Assembly: GCF_019052365.1 (NCBI RefSeq)
Contig: NZ_JAHQUY010000042.1
Location: 1 to 28,404, forward strand
Length of the DNA: 28,404 bases
DNA from: Leyella stercorea
Lineage (GTDB): Bacteria > Bacteroidota > Bacteroidia > Bacteroidales > Bacteroidaceae
Direction of reading: 5' to 3'
Shown here: positions 9,221 to 16,581 of the stretch, piece by piece
How positions within the stretch are numbered: the stretch's first letter is position 1
How the letters are laid out: each line of letters opens with the position of its first letter
The notes under the pieces: model-generated
Told to the model about the DNA's origin: nothing
Seen by the model: the letters and a program-made list of their open reading frames with translations, nothing else
Database searches by the model: none
Made by a program: the position numbers and the translations under genes

Positions 9221-9335
9221 ATGGTGTGGGGTGTGGGGTGAGATGTTGTGATGTTGAGGTGGTGAGGTTTGTAATGTTGAGGTGTTGTGATGTTGAGATA
9301 TGTCACCATCTCACCATCTCACCACCTCACCATCT
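9221..9335. repeat. Octamer-repeat element A (purM/prfA intergenic)
   Basis: A G-rich arm (about 9221-9300) is built from degenerate 8-bp units of the form RTGKTGAG or RTGTTGTG. It switches at GAGATATGTC to a C-rich arm (9303-9334) with units CATCTCAC and CACCTCAC. The arms are complementary and could fold into a long imperfect hairpin in either transcript. It fills the space between the purM stop and the prfA start. There is no coding potential. Confidence 0.75.
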
Positions 9336-9337
9336 TA

Positions 9338-10507
9338 TTAATACTCGAACTCTCCGTATTCAGACTTAATGAGGAGTGAGCGTTTGCCCTCTTCGATGCG
9401 TCCTACGATCTGTGCGTCGATGTTGAAGCTCTTGCTGATAGCGATAACCTTCTCTGCAACCTCCGGACGTACGTAAATCTCCATGCGGTGACCCATGTTG
9501 AATACCTTGTACATCTCCTTCCAGTCGGTGTGGCTCTGCTCCTGAATGAGGCGGAACAACGGCGGAATTGGGAACATGTTATCCTTGATTACGCGGCAGT
9601 TCTCGCCAACGAAGTGCAGCACCTTTGTCTGTGCGCCGCCGGTGCAGTGAACCATACCGTGTATTTCTGGACGCAGCTCGTCGAGCAGGCGCTTGATAAC
9701 CGGAGCGTATGTACGTGTCGGTGAGAGAACAAGCTGTCCGGCTGTTACAGGTGCGCCTTCCACCTTGTCGTCCAGACGGCAGCCACCGCTGTATACGAGT
9801 TCTTCAGGCACAGCGTGGTCGTAGCTTTCCGGATACTTCTCTGCGAGGTACTTTGAGAACACGTCGTGGCGTGCGCTGGTGAGTCCGTTAGAACCCATAC
9901 CGCCGTTGTACTGCTTCTCGTATGTAGCCTGACCGAATGAAGCCAGACCCACGATAACGTCGCCCGGACGGATGTTAGCGTTGTCGATTACGTCGCTGCG
10001 CTTCATGCGGCAGGTAACTGTAGAGTCGACGATGATAGTGCGCACGAGGTCGCCAACGTCGGCTGTCTCACCGCCGGTAGCGTAAACGCCTACGCCCATC
10101 TTGCGCAGATCCTCGAGCAGTTCGTCTGTGCCGTTGATAACAGCCGAGATAACCTCACCCGGGATAACCATTTTGTTGCGTCCGATAGTGCTTGAAACGA
10201 GGATGTTGTCAACGGCGCCCACGCAGAGCAGGTCGTCGGTGTTCATCACGATAGCGTCCTGAGCCACGCCTTTCCATACGCTGAGGTCGCCGGTTTCCTT
10301 CCAGTACATGTAGGCGAGCGACGACTTGGTGCCAGCACCGTCGGCGTGCATGATGTTGCAGTATTCGGGGTCGCCGCCGAGGATATCGGGGATTATTTTG
10401 CAGAAAGCCTGCGGATAGAGACCCTTGTCGATGTTCTTGATGGCGTTGTGTACGTCTTCTTTAGCTGCGCTTACGCCGCGCATCATGTATCTGTTAGATG
10501 TGTCCAT
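9338..10507 (-). CDS. purM: Phosphoribosylformylglycinamidine cyclo-ligase (AIR synthetase)
   Basis: Closes the imidazole ring of AIR using ATP, the fifth step of purine synthesis. The ATG at 10507 gives 389 aa (MDTSNRYMMRGVSAAKED), the longer Bacteroidota form compared with about 345 aa in E. coli. An in-frame ATG at 10582 is rejected because that stretch encodes a tandem repeat. Visible blocks include HADGAGTKSSLA (54-65), QDAIVMNTDDLLCVGA (83-98) and GGETADVGDL, the ATP and metal regions of the PurM/ThiL superfamily. A 23-bp tandem repeat lies in the leader and an octamer-repeat element lies downstream. Confidence 0.96.
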   Translation of the reverse strand: MDTSNRYMMRGVSAAKEDVHNAIKNIDKGLYPQAFCKIIPDILGGDPEYCNIMHADGAGTKSSLAYMYWKETGDLSVWKGVAQDAIVMNTDDLLCVGAVDNILVSSTIGRNKMVIPGEVISAVINGTDELLEDLRKMGVGVYATGGETADVGDLVRTIIVDSTVTCRMKRSDVIDNANIRPGDVIVGLASFGQATYEKQYNGGMGSNGLTSARHDVFSKYLAEKYPESYDHAVPEELVYSGGCRLDDKVEGAPVTAGQLVLSPTRTYAPVIKRLLDELRPEIHGMVHCTGGAQTKVLHFVGENCRVIKDNMFPIPPLFRLIQEQSHTDWKEMYKVFNMGHRMEIYVRPEVAEKVIAISKSFNIDAQIVGRIEEGKRSLLIKSEYGEFEY

Positions 10508-10554
10508 ATTATGAGTTTTTATTTTTGATTTCTGAGTTTTGAGTTGTTGTCTGC

Positions 10555-10618
10555 GGCAATATATAATATAATCAGATGGCAATATATAATATAATCCTGC
10601 GGCAATACAATATAATAA
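10555..10618. repeat. Three 23-bp tandem repeats upstream of purM
   Basis: Units start at 10555, 10578 and 10601, exactly 23 bp apart. The first two share the identical 19 bp GGCAATATATAATATAATC; the third is degenerate. The region lies between the aroE start side of the cluster and purM, about 50 bp upstream of the purM ATG, so it is probably in the purM leader or promoter region. No standard -7 box was found inside. Confidence 0.8.
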
Positions 10619-10630
10619 GGTAGGGTGTCT

Positions 10631-11377
10631 TTATTTGTCGCTGTGCCAGAAGTCCCAGCTTGCGAAAGCCTGCAACAGCAGCATCTCCAGTCCGTTCTTG
10701 GTGTTGGCGCCATAGCGTGCGCCCTTCTTCATGAACAGCGTCTCGTCCGGATTGTAGATGAGGTCGTAGAGTATGGTGTGGCAGTCCATAGCCTCGTACG
10801 GCAGGTCGGGGCAGGTGTCAGCTTTCGGGTACATGCCCAGCGGAGTGCAGTTGACGATGACGTTGTACTCCTTTATCAGTTCCGGCGTCACCTCCTGGTA
10901 TGTTATGCAGCCAGGCTTCTTCGTGCGGCTCACGAACAGCGTCTCGAGTCCGAGCGACTTGAGTCCGTAGTTGATGGCGAGCGATGCGCCACCCGTGCCG
11001 AGTATGAGTGCTTTCTTATGGCAAGGTTCGAGCATTGTCTCGATGCTACGTGTGAAACCGATTACGTCGCTGTTGAATCCCTTCAGTATCACGTTCTTGT
11101 TTTTGTGCGTCACGCGTATCACGTTGACAGCACCTATGGCGCGTGCTTCCGGACTAAGCTCGTCGAGGTAGGGTATCACCTGCTGCTTGTATGGGATAGT
11201 CACGTTGAGTCCGCGCAGCTCCGGGTTTGAAGCGAGAATCTCCTTCAAGTCTTCTATCTGCGGAATCTCATAGTTTATGTAGCGCGCTTTGATGCCTTCG
11301 TTTGCGAACTTCTCGTTGAAGTAGCTGATGGAGAAGGAATGTCCCAGTGGGAAACCGATTAAACCGTACTTGTCCAT
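10631..11377 (-). CDS. aroE: Shikimate dehydrogenase AroE
   Basis: Reduces 3-dehydroshikimate to shikimate with NADPH in aromatic amino-acid synthesis. It is 248 aa, a compact AroE compared with about 272 in E. coli. It shows the substrate-binding GFPLGHSFS (8-16), NVTIPYK (58-64) with catalytic K64, the second catalytic acid D104 in FNSD (usually N-T-D, here N-S-D), and the nucleotide-binding loop GTGGAS (127-132). The GLEMLLLQA segment near the end is typical. It lies downstream of menG, separated by octamer-repeat element B. Confidence 0.94.
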   Translation of the reverse strand: MDKYGLIGFPLGHSFSISYFNEKFANEGIKARYINYEIPQIEDLKEILASNPELRGLNVTIPYKQQVIPYLDELSPEARAIGAVNVIRVTHKNKNVILKGFNSDVIGFTRSIETMLEPCHKKALILGTGGASLAINYGLKSLGLETLFVSRTKKPGCITYQEVTPELIKEYNVIVNCTPLGMYPKADTCPDLPYEAMDCHTILYDLIYNPDETLFMKKGARYGANTKNGLEMLLLQAFASWDFWHSDK

Positions 11378-11383
11378 AGTGTG

Positions 11384-11465
11384 AATGTTGATGTTGAGAT
11401 GTTGAGGTGTTGATGGGGTGATGGGTGATGGGGTGAGATGTTGATGGGTTGAGGTGTTGAGATAT
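11384..11465. repeat. Octamer-repeat element B (menG/aroE intergenic)
   Basis: Degenerate TG/GA-rich units such as ATGTTGAG, GTGTTGAT and GGTGATGG fill nearly the whole gap between the menG stop (11468) and the aroE start. The element ends with the palindrome GAGATATCTC, the same kind of centre seen where elements A and D switch arms. The C-rich arm is missing, so B looks like a half-element that stops at the menG stop codon. Confidence 0.65.
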
Positions 11466-11467
11466 CT

Positions 11468-12205
11468 CTATTTTGTAGCGAGATATAGCGTGCAGATGCC
11501 GAGCGTCAATCGCTTGAATGTAGCTTCGGCGAAGCCCGCTGCCTTCAGTATCCCCACCATTCGTTCGCCTTGCGGGAACGCCTCGATAGTAGCCGTGAGG
11601 TACGAGTAAGCCACTCTGTCGCCCGAGATGAGACGTCCGTATATGGGCAGCACCGTGTGCGAGTAGACCTTGAACAGTTGCTTCATCGGGAACATCACAG
11701 GCGATGTCAGTTCTACGATGCAGAGATGTCCGCCCGGTTTCAGCACGCGGCACATCTCGCGCAGTCCCTGGTCGAGGTTCTGGAAGTTACGAATGCCGAA
11801 CGCCGCAGTTACGGCGTCGAACGTGTTGTCTTCGAACGAGAGCGCCATGCAGTCTTCCTTGGCGAACGATATCACGCTGTCGAGCTTCAGCGCCTTCACC
11901 TTCTGTCTGCCCACATTCATCATTCCCTCGCTGATGTCGGTGCCGGTCACTTGCTTCGGCTGCAGCGTCTGTGCCGCCTGTATGGCGAAGTCGCCCGTGC
12001 CAGTAGCGATGTCGAGAATGCTTTGCGGCTTGTAAGGCTTCAGTCGGTTGAGAGCTCTCTTTCGCCACAGCTTGTCAATGTTCCACGACAGGCGGTGGTT
12101 GAGCTTGTCATACGAGTGTGCGATGTTGTCGAACATCTGTTCCACCTGCGCGCCCTTCTCCTCTTTGTCGTTGTAGGGCTTTATCTTTTCCTGTCTGTAA
12201 ACCAT
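11468..12205 (-). CDS. menG: Demethylmenaquinone methyltransferase (MenG/UbiE family)
   Basis: SAM-dependent C-methylation of demethylmenaquinone, the last step to menaquinone; Bacteroidales respire with menaquinone, so MenG is preferred over UbiE. The ATG at 12205 gives 245 aa ([12 protein letters not shown]). A longer reading from 12325 runs through a hairpin region and is rejected. Motifs are [17 protein letters not shown] (21-37), the SAM-binding [11 protein letters not shown] (64-74), and D90 in GTDIS. It follows purC, with a 147-bp gap holding a long hairpin. Confidence 0.93.
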   Translation of the reverse strand: MVYRQEKIKPYNDKEEKGAQVEQMFDNIAHSYDKLNHRLSWNIDKLWRKRALNRLKPYKPQSILDIATGTGDFAIQAAQTLQPKQVTGTDISEGMMNVGRQKVKALKLDSVISFAKEDCMALSFEDNTFDAVTAAFGIRNFQNLDQGLREMCRVLKPGGHLCIVELTSPVMFPMKQLFKVYSHTVLPIYGRLISGDRVAYSYLTATIEAFPQGERMVGILKAAGFAEATFKRLTLGICTLYLATK

Positions 12206-12282
12206 TGTCTTTATTTGTTTTCTTTGTTCTTTCCGTGACCCTATTAGGTGCGGTTTCTCATATATGTATATATAATAATGTA

Positions 12283-12341
12283 GGGTGTAGAATATCAGAT
12301 GTCGCAGGAATTTGTTTCCCGACATCAGATATTCTGCACCC
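12283..12341. terminator. Long hairpin between purC and menG
   Basis: The 22-nt arms at 12283-12304 and 12320-12341 are complementary with two mismatches, around a 15-nt loop. The hairpin begins 12 nt after the purC stop. No long T-run follows directly, although the minus-strand DNA beyond it is AT-rich (TATATATA). It may terminate or attenuate purC transcription, or stabilise its 3' end; a small palindromic insertion is also possible. Confidence 0.5.
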
Positions 12342-12352
12342 GTTATGCGTTG

Positions 12353-13303
12353 CTACTTGCGTGTAGCGAGGTAGTCAGCCACGTTCTTCTCGATGCGTGC
12401 TGCGATGTCGCCCTCTTCTACGTTCTTGTCGAACTTCTCGCCTGTGATATGCTCGTAGAGTTCGATGTAGCGCTCGCTCACGCTCTCTGCATATTCGTCG
12501 GTGATTTCGGGCATTGTCTGTCCGGGTTCGTTCATGAAGTTGTGTTCGATGAGCCACTGGCGTACGAACTCCTTAGAGAGCTGCTTCTGCGGCAGGCCCT
12601 TCTCAAACTTCTCCTCGTATCCGTCAGCGTAGAAGTAGCGTGATGAGTCGGGAGTGTGAATCTCGTCGATGAGATATACCTTGCCGTCGCGCTTGCCGAA
12701 CTCGTACTTTGTGTCTACGAGGATCAGTCCGCGCTGAGCAGCCATCTCCTGACCGCGCTGGAAGATGCGGCGTGTGTAGTCCTCCATTACAGCATAGTCC
12801 TCAGCACTTACGATGCCCTGAGCGATGATTTCCTCCTTAGAGATGTTGAGGTCGTGTCCCTCGTCTGCCTTAGTTGTCGGAGTGATGATAGGCTCCGGGA
12901 AACGCTGATTCTCCTTCATACCCTCCGGCAGCTTCACGCCGCAGAGTTCGCGGCATCCGTCTTTGTATGCGCGCCATGCCGAGCCTGTAAGGATAGAGCG
13001 GATGATCATTTCAACGCGGAAACCCTCGCATTTCAAACCTACTGTTACCATCGGGTCTGGTGTGGCGAGCTTCCAGTTGGGGCAGATGTCTGTAGTGGCA
13101 TCAAGGAACTTGGCTGCAATCTGGTTCAGAACCTGTCCTTTGAACGGAATACCCTTCGGCAGGATAACGTCAAACGCAGAGATTCTGTCTGTTGCTACCA
13201 TTACAATCACGTCGTCGTTGATGTCATACACGTCGCGAACTTTTCCGTGATACACGTTTTTCTGACCTTCGAAATGAAAATCGGTCTTTGTAAGTGCTTT
13301 CAT
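12353..13303 (-). CDS. purC: Phosphoribosylaminoimidazole-succinocarboxamide synthase PurC
   Basis: Joins CAIR and aspartate with ATP to make SAICAR in purine synthesis. It is 316 aa, longer than the roughly 237-aa E. coli enzyme and like the larger form known in yeast and Bacteroidota. Visible motifs are GKVRDVY (20-26), DRISAFD (39-45), [11 protein letters not shown] (50-60) and the C-terminal DTKYEFG and [11 protein letters not shown] segments, which are the standard active-site signatures. The start lies 9 bp after the phoH stop, so the two genes are almost certainly co-transcribed from the divergent promoter upstream of phoH. Confidence 0.96.
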   Translation of the reverse strand: MKALTKTDFHFEGQKNVYHGKVRDVYDINDDVIVMVATDRISAFDVILPKGIPFKGQVLNQIAAKFLDATTDICPNWKLATPDPMVTVGLKCEGFRVEMIIRSILTGSAWRAYKDGCRELCGVKLPEGMKENQRFPEPIITPTTKADEGHDLNISKEEIIAQGIVSAEDYAVMEDYTRRIFQRGQEMAAQRGLILVDTKYEFGKRDGKVYLIDEIHTPDSSRYFYADGYEEKFEKGLPQKQLSKEFVRQWLIEHNFMNEPGQTMPEITDEYAESVSERYIELYEHITGEKFDKNVEEGDIAARIEKNVADYLATRK

Positions 13304-13312
13304 AACTGTTTT

Positions 13313-14266
13313 TTAATTTTGAGTTTTTTCGTGAGCGTCGTGAGCGTCGTAAGCATTCACGATGCGCGTCACAAGCTTATGTCTTACGATGTCTTTCTGT
13401 CCGAGTTGTACGAAGCCGATGCCCTCCACGTCCTTCAGTATGTCGAGCGCCTCGGTGAGTCCGCTCTTCTGTCCGCGCGGCAGGTCTATCTGCGTCATGT
13501 CGCCGGTGATAATCATCTTCGTGTTCCATCCCATTCGTGTGAGGAACATTCGTATCTGTGCCGGTGTAGTGTTCTGCGCCTCGTCGAGTATCACCACAGC
13601 GTCGCTGAGTGTGCGTCCTCGCATGAAGGCGAGCGGAGCAATCTGTATTACGTTCTTCTCCATCATGTCCTGCAGCTTCACGGCGGGCAGCATGTCTTCG
13701 AGCGCGTCGTAGAGCGGCTGTAGGTACGGGTCTATCTTGTCCTTCATGTCGCCTGGCAGGAAGCCGAGCTTCTCGCCAGCCTCCACAGCCGGACGCGAGA
13801 GTATTATCTTGCGTATGGTCTTCTCTTTCAGTGCGCGCACTGCCAGAGCTATGCTGAGGTATGTCTTTCCCGTTCCGGCGGGGCCGGTGGCGAAAATCAT
13901 GTCGTTCTTCTCGTATGCGTCCACCAACTGCTGCTGGTTCTCGCTCTTGCACTTTATCGGCTTTCCCGAAATGTTGTACACGATGACGCCCTTCACGCTG
14001 TCGGCCTTTGTCTGCTTGCCCTTGATGATGTCGAGAATGTCCTCGTCGTTGATGTTGTTGAACTTCAGCACATGTCGGCGCATCTTCTCCACATTCTCCT
14101 CGAAGGCAGCCATCTCTTCTTCGTCGCCCAGCACGCGTATCACGTTGTCGCGTGCCACTATGCGCAGCTTCGGGTAGAGCGACTTTATTATCTGCAGATG
14201 CCCGTTGCCCACACCGTAGAATACTACGGGGTCGATATCCTCTAATATGATATGTCTTTCTATCAA
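13313..14266 (-). CDS. phoH: PhoH family P-loop ATPase
   Basis: A cytoplasmic PhoH-like protein of 317 aa. It carries Walker A GPAGTGKT (128-135), a SRPAVEAGEKLGFLPGD segment (158-174) and Walker B/DEAQ-like VVILDEAQNT (224-233), all hallmarks of the family, whose members are ATPases linked to RNA metabolism. The start reads TTG (14266-14264): no ATG is in frame upstream, and MIERHIILEDIDP matches where PhoH proteins in this phylum usually begin. A promoter 25 nt upstream leaves a leader of about 20 nt. Together with purC it forms the start of a minus-strand operon. The exact physiological role is not known. Confidence 0.9.
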   Translation of the reverse strand: MIERHIILEDIDPVVFYGVGNGHLQIIKSLYPKLRIVARDNVIRVLGDEEEMAAFEENVEKMRRHVLKFNNINDEDILDIIKGKQTKADSVKGVIVYNISGKPIKCKSENQQQLVDAYEKNDMIFATGPAGTGKTYLSIALAVRALKEKTIRKIILSRPAVEAGEKLGFLPGDMKDKIDPYLQPLYDALEDMLPAVKLQDMMEKNVIQIAPLAFMRGRTLSDAVVILDEAQNTTPAQIRMFLTRMGWNTKMIITGDMTQIDLPRGQKSGLTEALDILKDVEGIGFVQLGQKDIVRHKLVTRIVNAYDAHDAHEKTQN

Positions 14267-14291
14267 AATATTCAGTCTACTATTTTGGATG

Positions 14292-14322
14292 CAAAGTTAA
14301 TGAAAATACAAGACAATACAAA
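14292..14322 (-). promoter_or_regulatory. phoH-purC promoter
   Basis: The minus strand reads TTTG (14322-14319), 19 nt, then TAACTTTG (14299-14292): an exact match to the Bacteroidota -33/-7 promoter with standard spacing. Transcription should start near 14286, about 20 nt before the phoH TTG start. Confidence 0.75.
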
Positions 14323-14352
14323 ACAAACAACAATAAAAACAAGAGCACATGT

Positions 14353-14383
14353 TTTGTATTGTCCTCGATTTTGTCTAAATTTG
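14353..14383 (+). promoter_or_regulatory. Promoter of the DUF5715 gene
   Basis: TTTG (14353-14356), 19 nt, then TAAATTTG (14376-14383), followed by C. The element and its spacing mirror the phoH promoter. The first ATG (14392) is only 8 nt after the box, so the transcript would have almost no leader. Confidence 0.75.
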
Positions 14384-14391
14384 CATCCATT

Positions 14392-15258
14392 ATGATGAAA
14401 ATTTCTCCTAAAAGATATACGCAGGCGTTCGGCGTGGCTGTTGTTTTGCTCGCCATGCTGCGCTGCACCAATCCCGAACTGGCGTTTGCGCCAGCAGAAA
14501 AGTATGTAAGTCAGGCCGACAGCGCAGTCGTTGCCGACAGCTTGGCTGCCTCCGACTCGCTCCGAACAGAACTGGCTGCACAGTCGGCTGCCATCTCCCG
14601 AAAGGAGGTGGCGAGCGTGCCCGCGGCAGCGCCCAAGCCATTGGGTCGCCCGTCGCGCTTCTTCGCTGCCGACGGCACTCCCGTGAAGAACCGCATATAC
14701 AGCGTGCCTCACTTCGGCAACACGTTCCCCGATCAGAACGATGTGCAGCTCGTGGCTGCCGCGCGCTACGGCGTGAAGGCGGTTGTTGACCGTGCCGATG
14801 CCGAGCACCGCAAGTCGGAACTGGTGTACGTGGGCAGCAATCCGTTCTACCACATCGACAGTCGTATGCGCAGCAGCATACCTTATCTCGTGCCGCGTGC
14901 CGCCATATTGCTTCAGGACATAGGCCGTAGCTTCTTCGACAGCTTGCAGACCAAGCAGATTCCGCTGCATAAGGTGATCGTTACGTCGGTGTTGCGCAGC
15001 AAAGCGGACGTGGAGAAGTTGCGTCGCCGCAACTCTAACGCCACCGAGAACTCGTGCCATCTCTACGGCACTACGTTCGACATCTGCTACAACCGCTACC
15101 ACACCGTGGAGGACCCCGACGGACCGCGCCGCCGACAGGTGCGCAACGACTCGCTGAAGTGGGTGCTCTCTGAGGTGTTGCGCGATATGCGCGAGCAGAA
15201 GCGATGCCTCGTGAAGTACGAGGTGAAGCAGGGATGCTTCCACATCACGGTGAATTGA
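14392..15258 (+). CDS. DUF5715 family protein, putative periplasmic M15-like zinc peptidase
   Basis: A 288-aa protein with a basic start and a hydrophobic stretch (about 13-24, VAVVLLAMLRC), so it is exported or membrane-anchored; the Cys at 25 does not form a convincing lipobox. Residues 35-100 are Ala/Ser/Asp-rich and probably a linker. The C-terminal domain has SVLRSKADVEKLRRRN (199-214), then SCHLYGTTFD (221-230), then CFHITV (282-287). The pattern H223, D230 and H284 resembles the zinc ligands of M15/LAS peptidases (HxxGxxxD...H), which cut peptidoglycan peptides; this assignment is inference from motif. Either ATG at 14392 or 14395 could start translation; a start at 14359 would precede the promoter and is excluded. 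Octamer-repeat element C follows the stop directly. Confidence 0.75.
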   Translation: MMKISPKRYTQAFGVAVVLLAMLRCTNPELAFAPAEKYVSQADSAVVADSLAASDSLRTELAAQSAAISRKEVASVPAAAPKPLGRPSRFFAADGTPVKNRIYSVPHFGNTFPDQNDVQLVAAARYGVKAVVDRADAEHRKSELVYVGSNPFYHIDSRMRSSIPYLVPRAAILLQDIGRSFFDSLQTKQIPLHKVIVTSVLRSKADVEKLRRRNSNATENSCHLYGTTFDICYNRYHTVEDPDGPRRRQVRNDSLKWVLSEVLRDMREQKRCLVKYEVKQGCFHITVN

Positions 15259-15297
15259 GATGGTGAGGTGTTGAGATGGTGAGGTGGTGATGTGTTG
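15259..15297. repeat. Octamer-repeat element C (after the DUF5715 gene)
   Basis: Degenerate units GATGGTGAG, GTGTTGAG, ATGGTGAG and GTGGTGAT begin right after the TGA stop and end in GTTGACAT. This matches the G-rich arm of elements A and D, with no C-rich arm. It is another half-element. Confidence 0.6.
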
Positions 15298-15311
15298 ACA
15301 TTTGTGTAGGA

Positions 15312-15334
15312 GGGTATGGTATCCTGCCATACCC
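15312..15334 (+). terminator. Hairpin between the DUF5715 gene and trmO
   Basis: GGGTATGG (15312-15319) pairs perfectly with CCATACCC (15327-15334) across a 7-nt loop. There is no T-run, so a classical rho-independent terminator is not proven. Its left part, AGGAGGGTATGGTATCCT, resembles the sequence just after recN (28325 on). Confidence 0.4.
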
Positions 15335-15416
15335 ACGCAGCCTCAAGGTTGTAATGATATCGCAGCCACAAGGTGCATTGCCCTTCCTTCCATGCTATTA
15401 TAAAAAACCGAAATCA

Positions 15417-16088
15417 ATGGAAATAGAACCGATAGCTTTTTTTCGTTCGCCCTTTGCCACTAAGTTCGGCATACCCAAGCAGAGCGGACTTGCCGACACG
15501 CTACACGGAACGATAGAGTTCGTGCCGAAGTATCGCAACGCCGACGCTCTGCGCGGCATGGAGGACTTCGACTATCTGTGGCTCGTGTGGGAGTTCTCTG
15601 CCAACAGGCACGAGGCAACAAGCCCCGTCGTGCGTCCGCCGCGTCTTGGCGGCAACACTAAGGTGGGTGTCTTTGCTACGCGTTCGCCCTTCCGTCCCAA
15701 CCGCTTGGGGCTTTCTTCCGTGCGCATCGACCGCATCGACTACGATGCAGCCGACGGACCGCTCATTCATGTTCTCGGTGCCGACCTCATGAACGGCACA
15801 CCTATCTACGACATAAAGCCTTACGTCACTTATGCCGACTCGCATCCCGACGCCCGTAGCGGCTTTGTCGATGCCACAGCCGCGCGCCGTCTGCACGTTG
15901 TCTTCCCCGATAGTTTGGCTTCAGAGTTCACAGCCGAAGAGCTTGCGTCGCTCAAGAAAGTGCTCGCGCTCGACCCCCGTCCGCAGTATCACGACAACCC
16001 CACAAAGGTGTACGGCATGGAGTTCGCACGCCGCGATGTGCGCTTTCGTGTCGAGGGCGATAGGCTTGAGGTTGTGGAGATTGGGTAG
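15417..16088 (+). CDS. trmO: tRNA (t6A37) N6-methyltransferase TrmO (TsaA/YaeB family)
   Basis: Methylates N6 of threonylcarbamoyl-A37 in certain tRNAs using SAM, by an unusual beta-barrel fold. The 223 aa from the ATG at 15417 fit the family, with GVFATRSPFRPNRLGLSSV (84-102) and GADLMNGTPIYDIKPYV (121-137), the two most conserved blocks, and a C-terminal DPRPQYH (186-192) region. An in-frame ATG at 15354 would add 21 unrelated residues. No standard promoter is seen in the 80 bp before it, so read-through from the DUF5715 gene is plausible. A pair of inverted palindromes lies just after the stop. Confidence 0.93.
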   Translation: MEIEPIAFFRSPFATKFGIPKQSGLADTLHGTIEFVPKYRNADALRGMEDFDYLWLVWEFSANRHEATSPVVRPPRLGGNTKVGVFATRSPFRPNRLGLSSVRIDRIDYDAADGPLIHVLGADLMNGTPIYDIKPYVTYADSHPDARSGFVDATAARRLHVVFPDSLASEFTAEELASLKKVLALDPRPQYHDNPTKVYGMEFARRDVRFRVEGDRLEVVEIG

Positions 16089-16109
16089 AGCATCCTAAGC
16101 TTTAACCAT

Positions 16110-16208
16110 CCGTAGCGGAGGTCTCTGGCCTCCGCAGCAAGCAATGAATACTTTATTAATGAATTGTTTTGGGATTGGTGCTGCGGAGGCCGGAGACCTC
16201 CGCTACGG
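16110..16208. repeat. Pair of inverted REP-like palindromes (BIME-like)
   Basis: Left unit (16110-16139) and right unit (about 16179-16208) are inverted copies of a 30-bp sequence beginning CCGTAGCGGAGG. They differ at one base and are separated by 39 bp of AT-rich DNA. Each unit is itself a hairpin (GCGGAGG, 7-nt loop, CCTCCGC), so the locus can fold either as one long stem or as two short ones. A third single copy lies at 19762-19790. The position right after trmO suits a transcript-end stabiliser or terminator; no T-run is present. Confidence 0.8.
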
Positions 16209-16221
16209 ACAATTTATTCCA

Positions 16222-16315
16222 TTGAACGTTCATAAAAGTGTGGTTTTATAGCTGTTGAACGTTCATAAAAGTGTGGTTTTGTAGCTGTTGAACGTTCATA
16301 AAAGTGTGGTTTTGT
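16222..16315. repeat. Three tandem 33-bp repeats at the left border of the accessory island
   Basis: Copies start at 16222, 16255 and 16288, exactly 33 bp apart. Each contains TTGAACGTTCATAAAAGTG then TGGTTTT; the centre GAACGTTC is a palindrome. A fourth copy in the same orientation lies at 17379-17404, on the other side of the three-gene operon. There are no spacers between units, so this is not a CRISPR array. Confidence 0.85.
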
Positions 16316-16359
16316 TCTGTATGTTGTTGGTTTTCATGGGGTTGCAGATTACTGTAATT

Positions 16360-16581
16360 CTACCCAATTTTCCCGTTTTTTATTTCGTAGTCTAAGAACG
16401 AGAATACGTATCTTGGGCTTTGGTAATAGAGTCCTGCTTTTTCGTTCATCACCTTTTGGTAGGTTTCGGAATTGAAAATGAGGGCGAGAGCTTCGTTCAT
16501 CTTCATATTCTTGTTCTGTTCCATTAGCAGAATGGCTAAGTTTTTAACCATATCTGACTTCATTTCATTTATTTCGTTCAT
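16360..16581 (-). CDS. Small protein, third gene of the DUF3990 cassette
   Basis: A 73-aa protein starting at the ATG at 16581, which overlaps the stop of the DUF3990 gene as ATGA, so its translation is probably coupled. A longer reading from 16704 lies inside the DUF3990 gene and is rejected. It has no signal peptide or clear membrane span. The N-terminal half is helical (MVKNLAILLMEQNKNMKMNEAL); the C-terminal half carries YQSPRYVFSFLDYEIKNGK, which resembles small proteins I have seen beside DUF3990/DUF3791 genes. Function unknown; a regulatory or antitoxin-like role is inference from the gene arrangement only. Confidence 0.7.
   Translation of the reverse strand: MNEINEMKSDMVKNLAILLMEQNKNMKMNEALALIFNSETYQKVMNEKAGLYYQSPRYVFSFLDYEIKNGKIG

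Larger units (their letters stand above)
14286..14389. promoter_or_regulatory. Symmetrical divergent promoter region with two nested inverted repeats
   Basis: Two perfect inverted repeats share one centre of symmetry at 14337.5. The outer pair is TGGATGCAAA (14286-14295) with TTTGCATCCA (14380-14389). The inner pair is 14 bp, GACAATACAAAACA (14312-14325) with its complement at 14350-14363. The outer arms overlap the two -7 boxes and the inner arms overlap the two -33 elements of phoH and of the DUF5715 gene. The layout would suit a dimeric regulator covering both promoters, or two promoters that arose by inversion. Confidence 0.8.

Noticed and set aside
11268..11753. 161-aa minus-strand ORF with a Ser/Thr/His-rich tail spanning menG and aroE
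   Set aside because: The tail is a translation of octamer-repeat element B; the rest is an out-of-frame shadow of menG.
14272..15336. 354-aa minus-strand ORF covering the DUF5715 gene
   Set aside because: It would need to read through the octamer repeat and divergent promoter. The His/Arg/Leu-rich product shows no domain, while the plus-strand reading has a conserved zinc-ligand pattern.
16222..16315. CRISPR-like array
   Set aside because: The 33-bp units are directly adjacent with no spacers and no cas genes are nearby.
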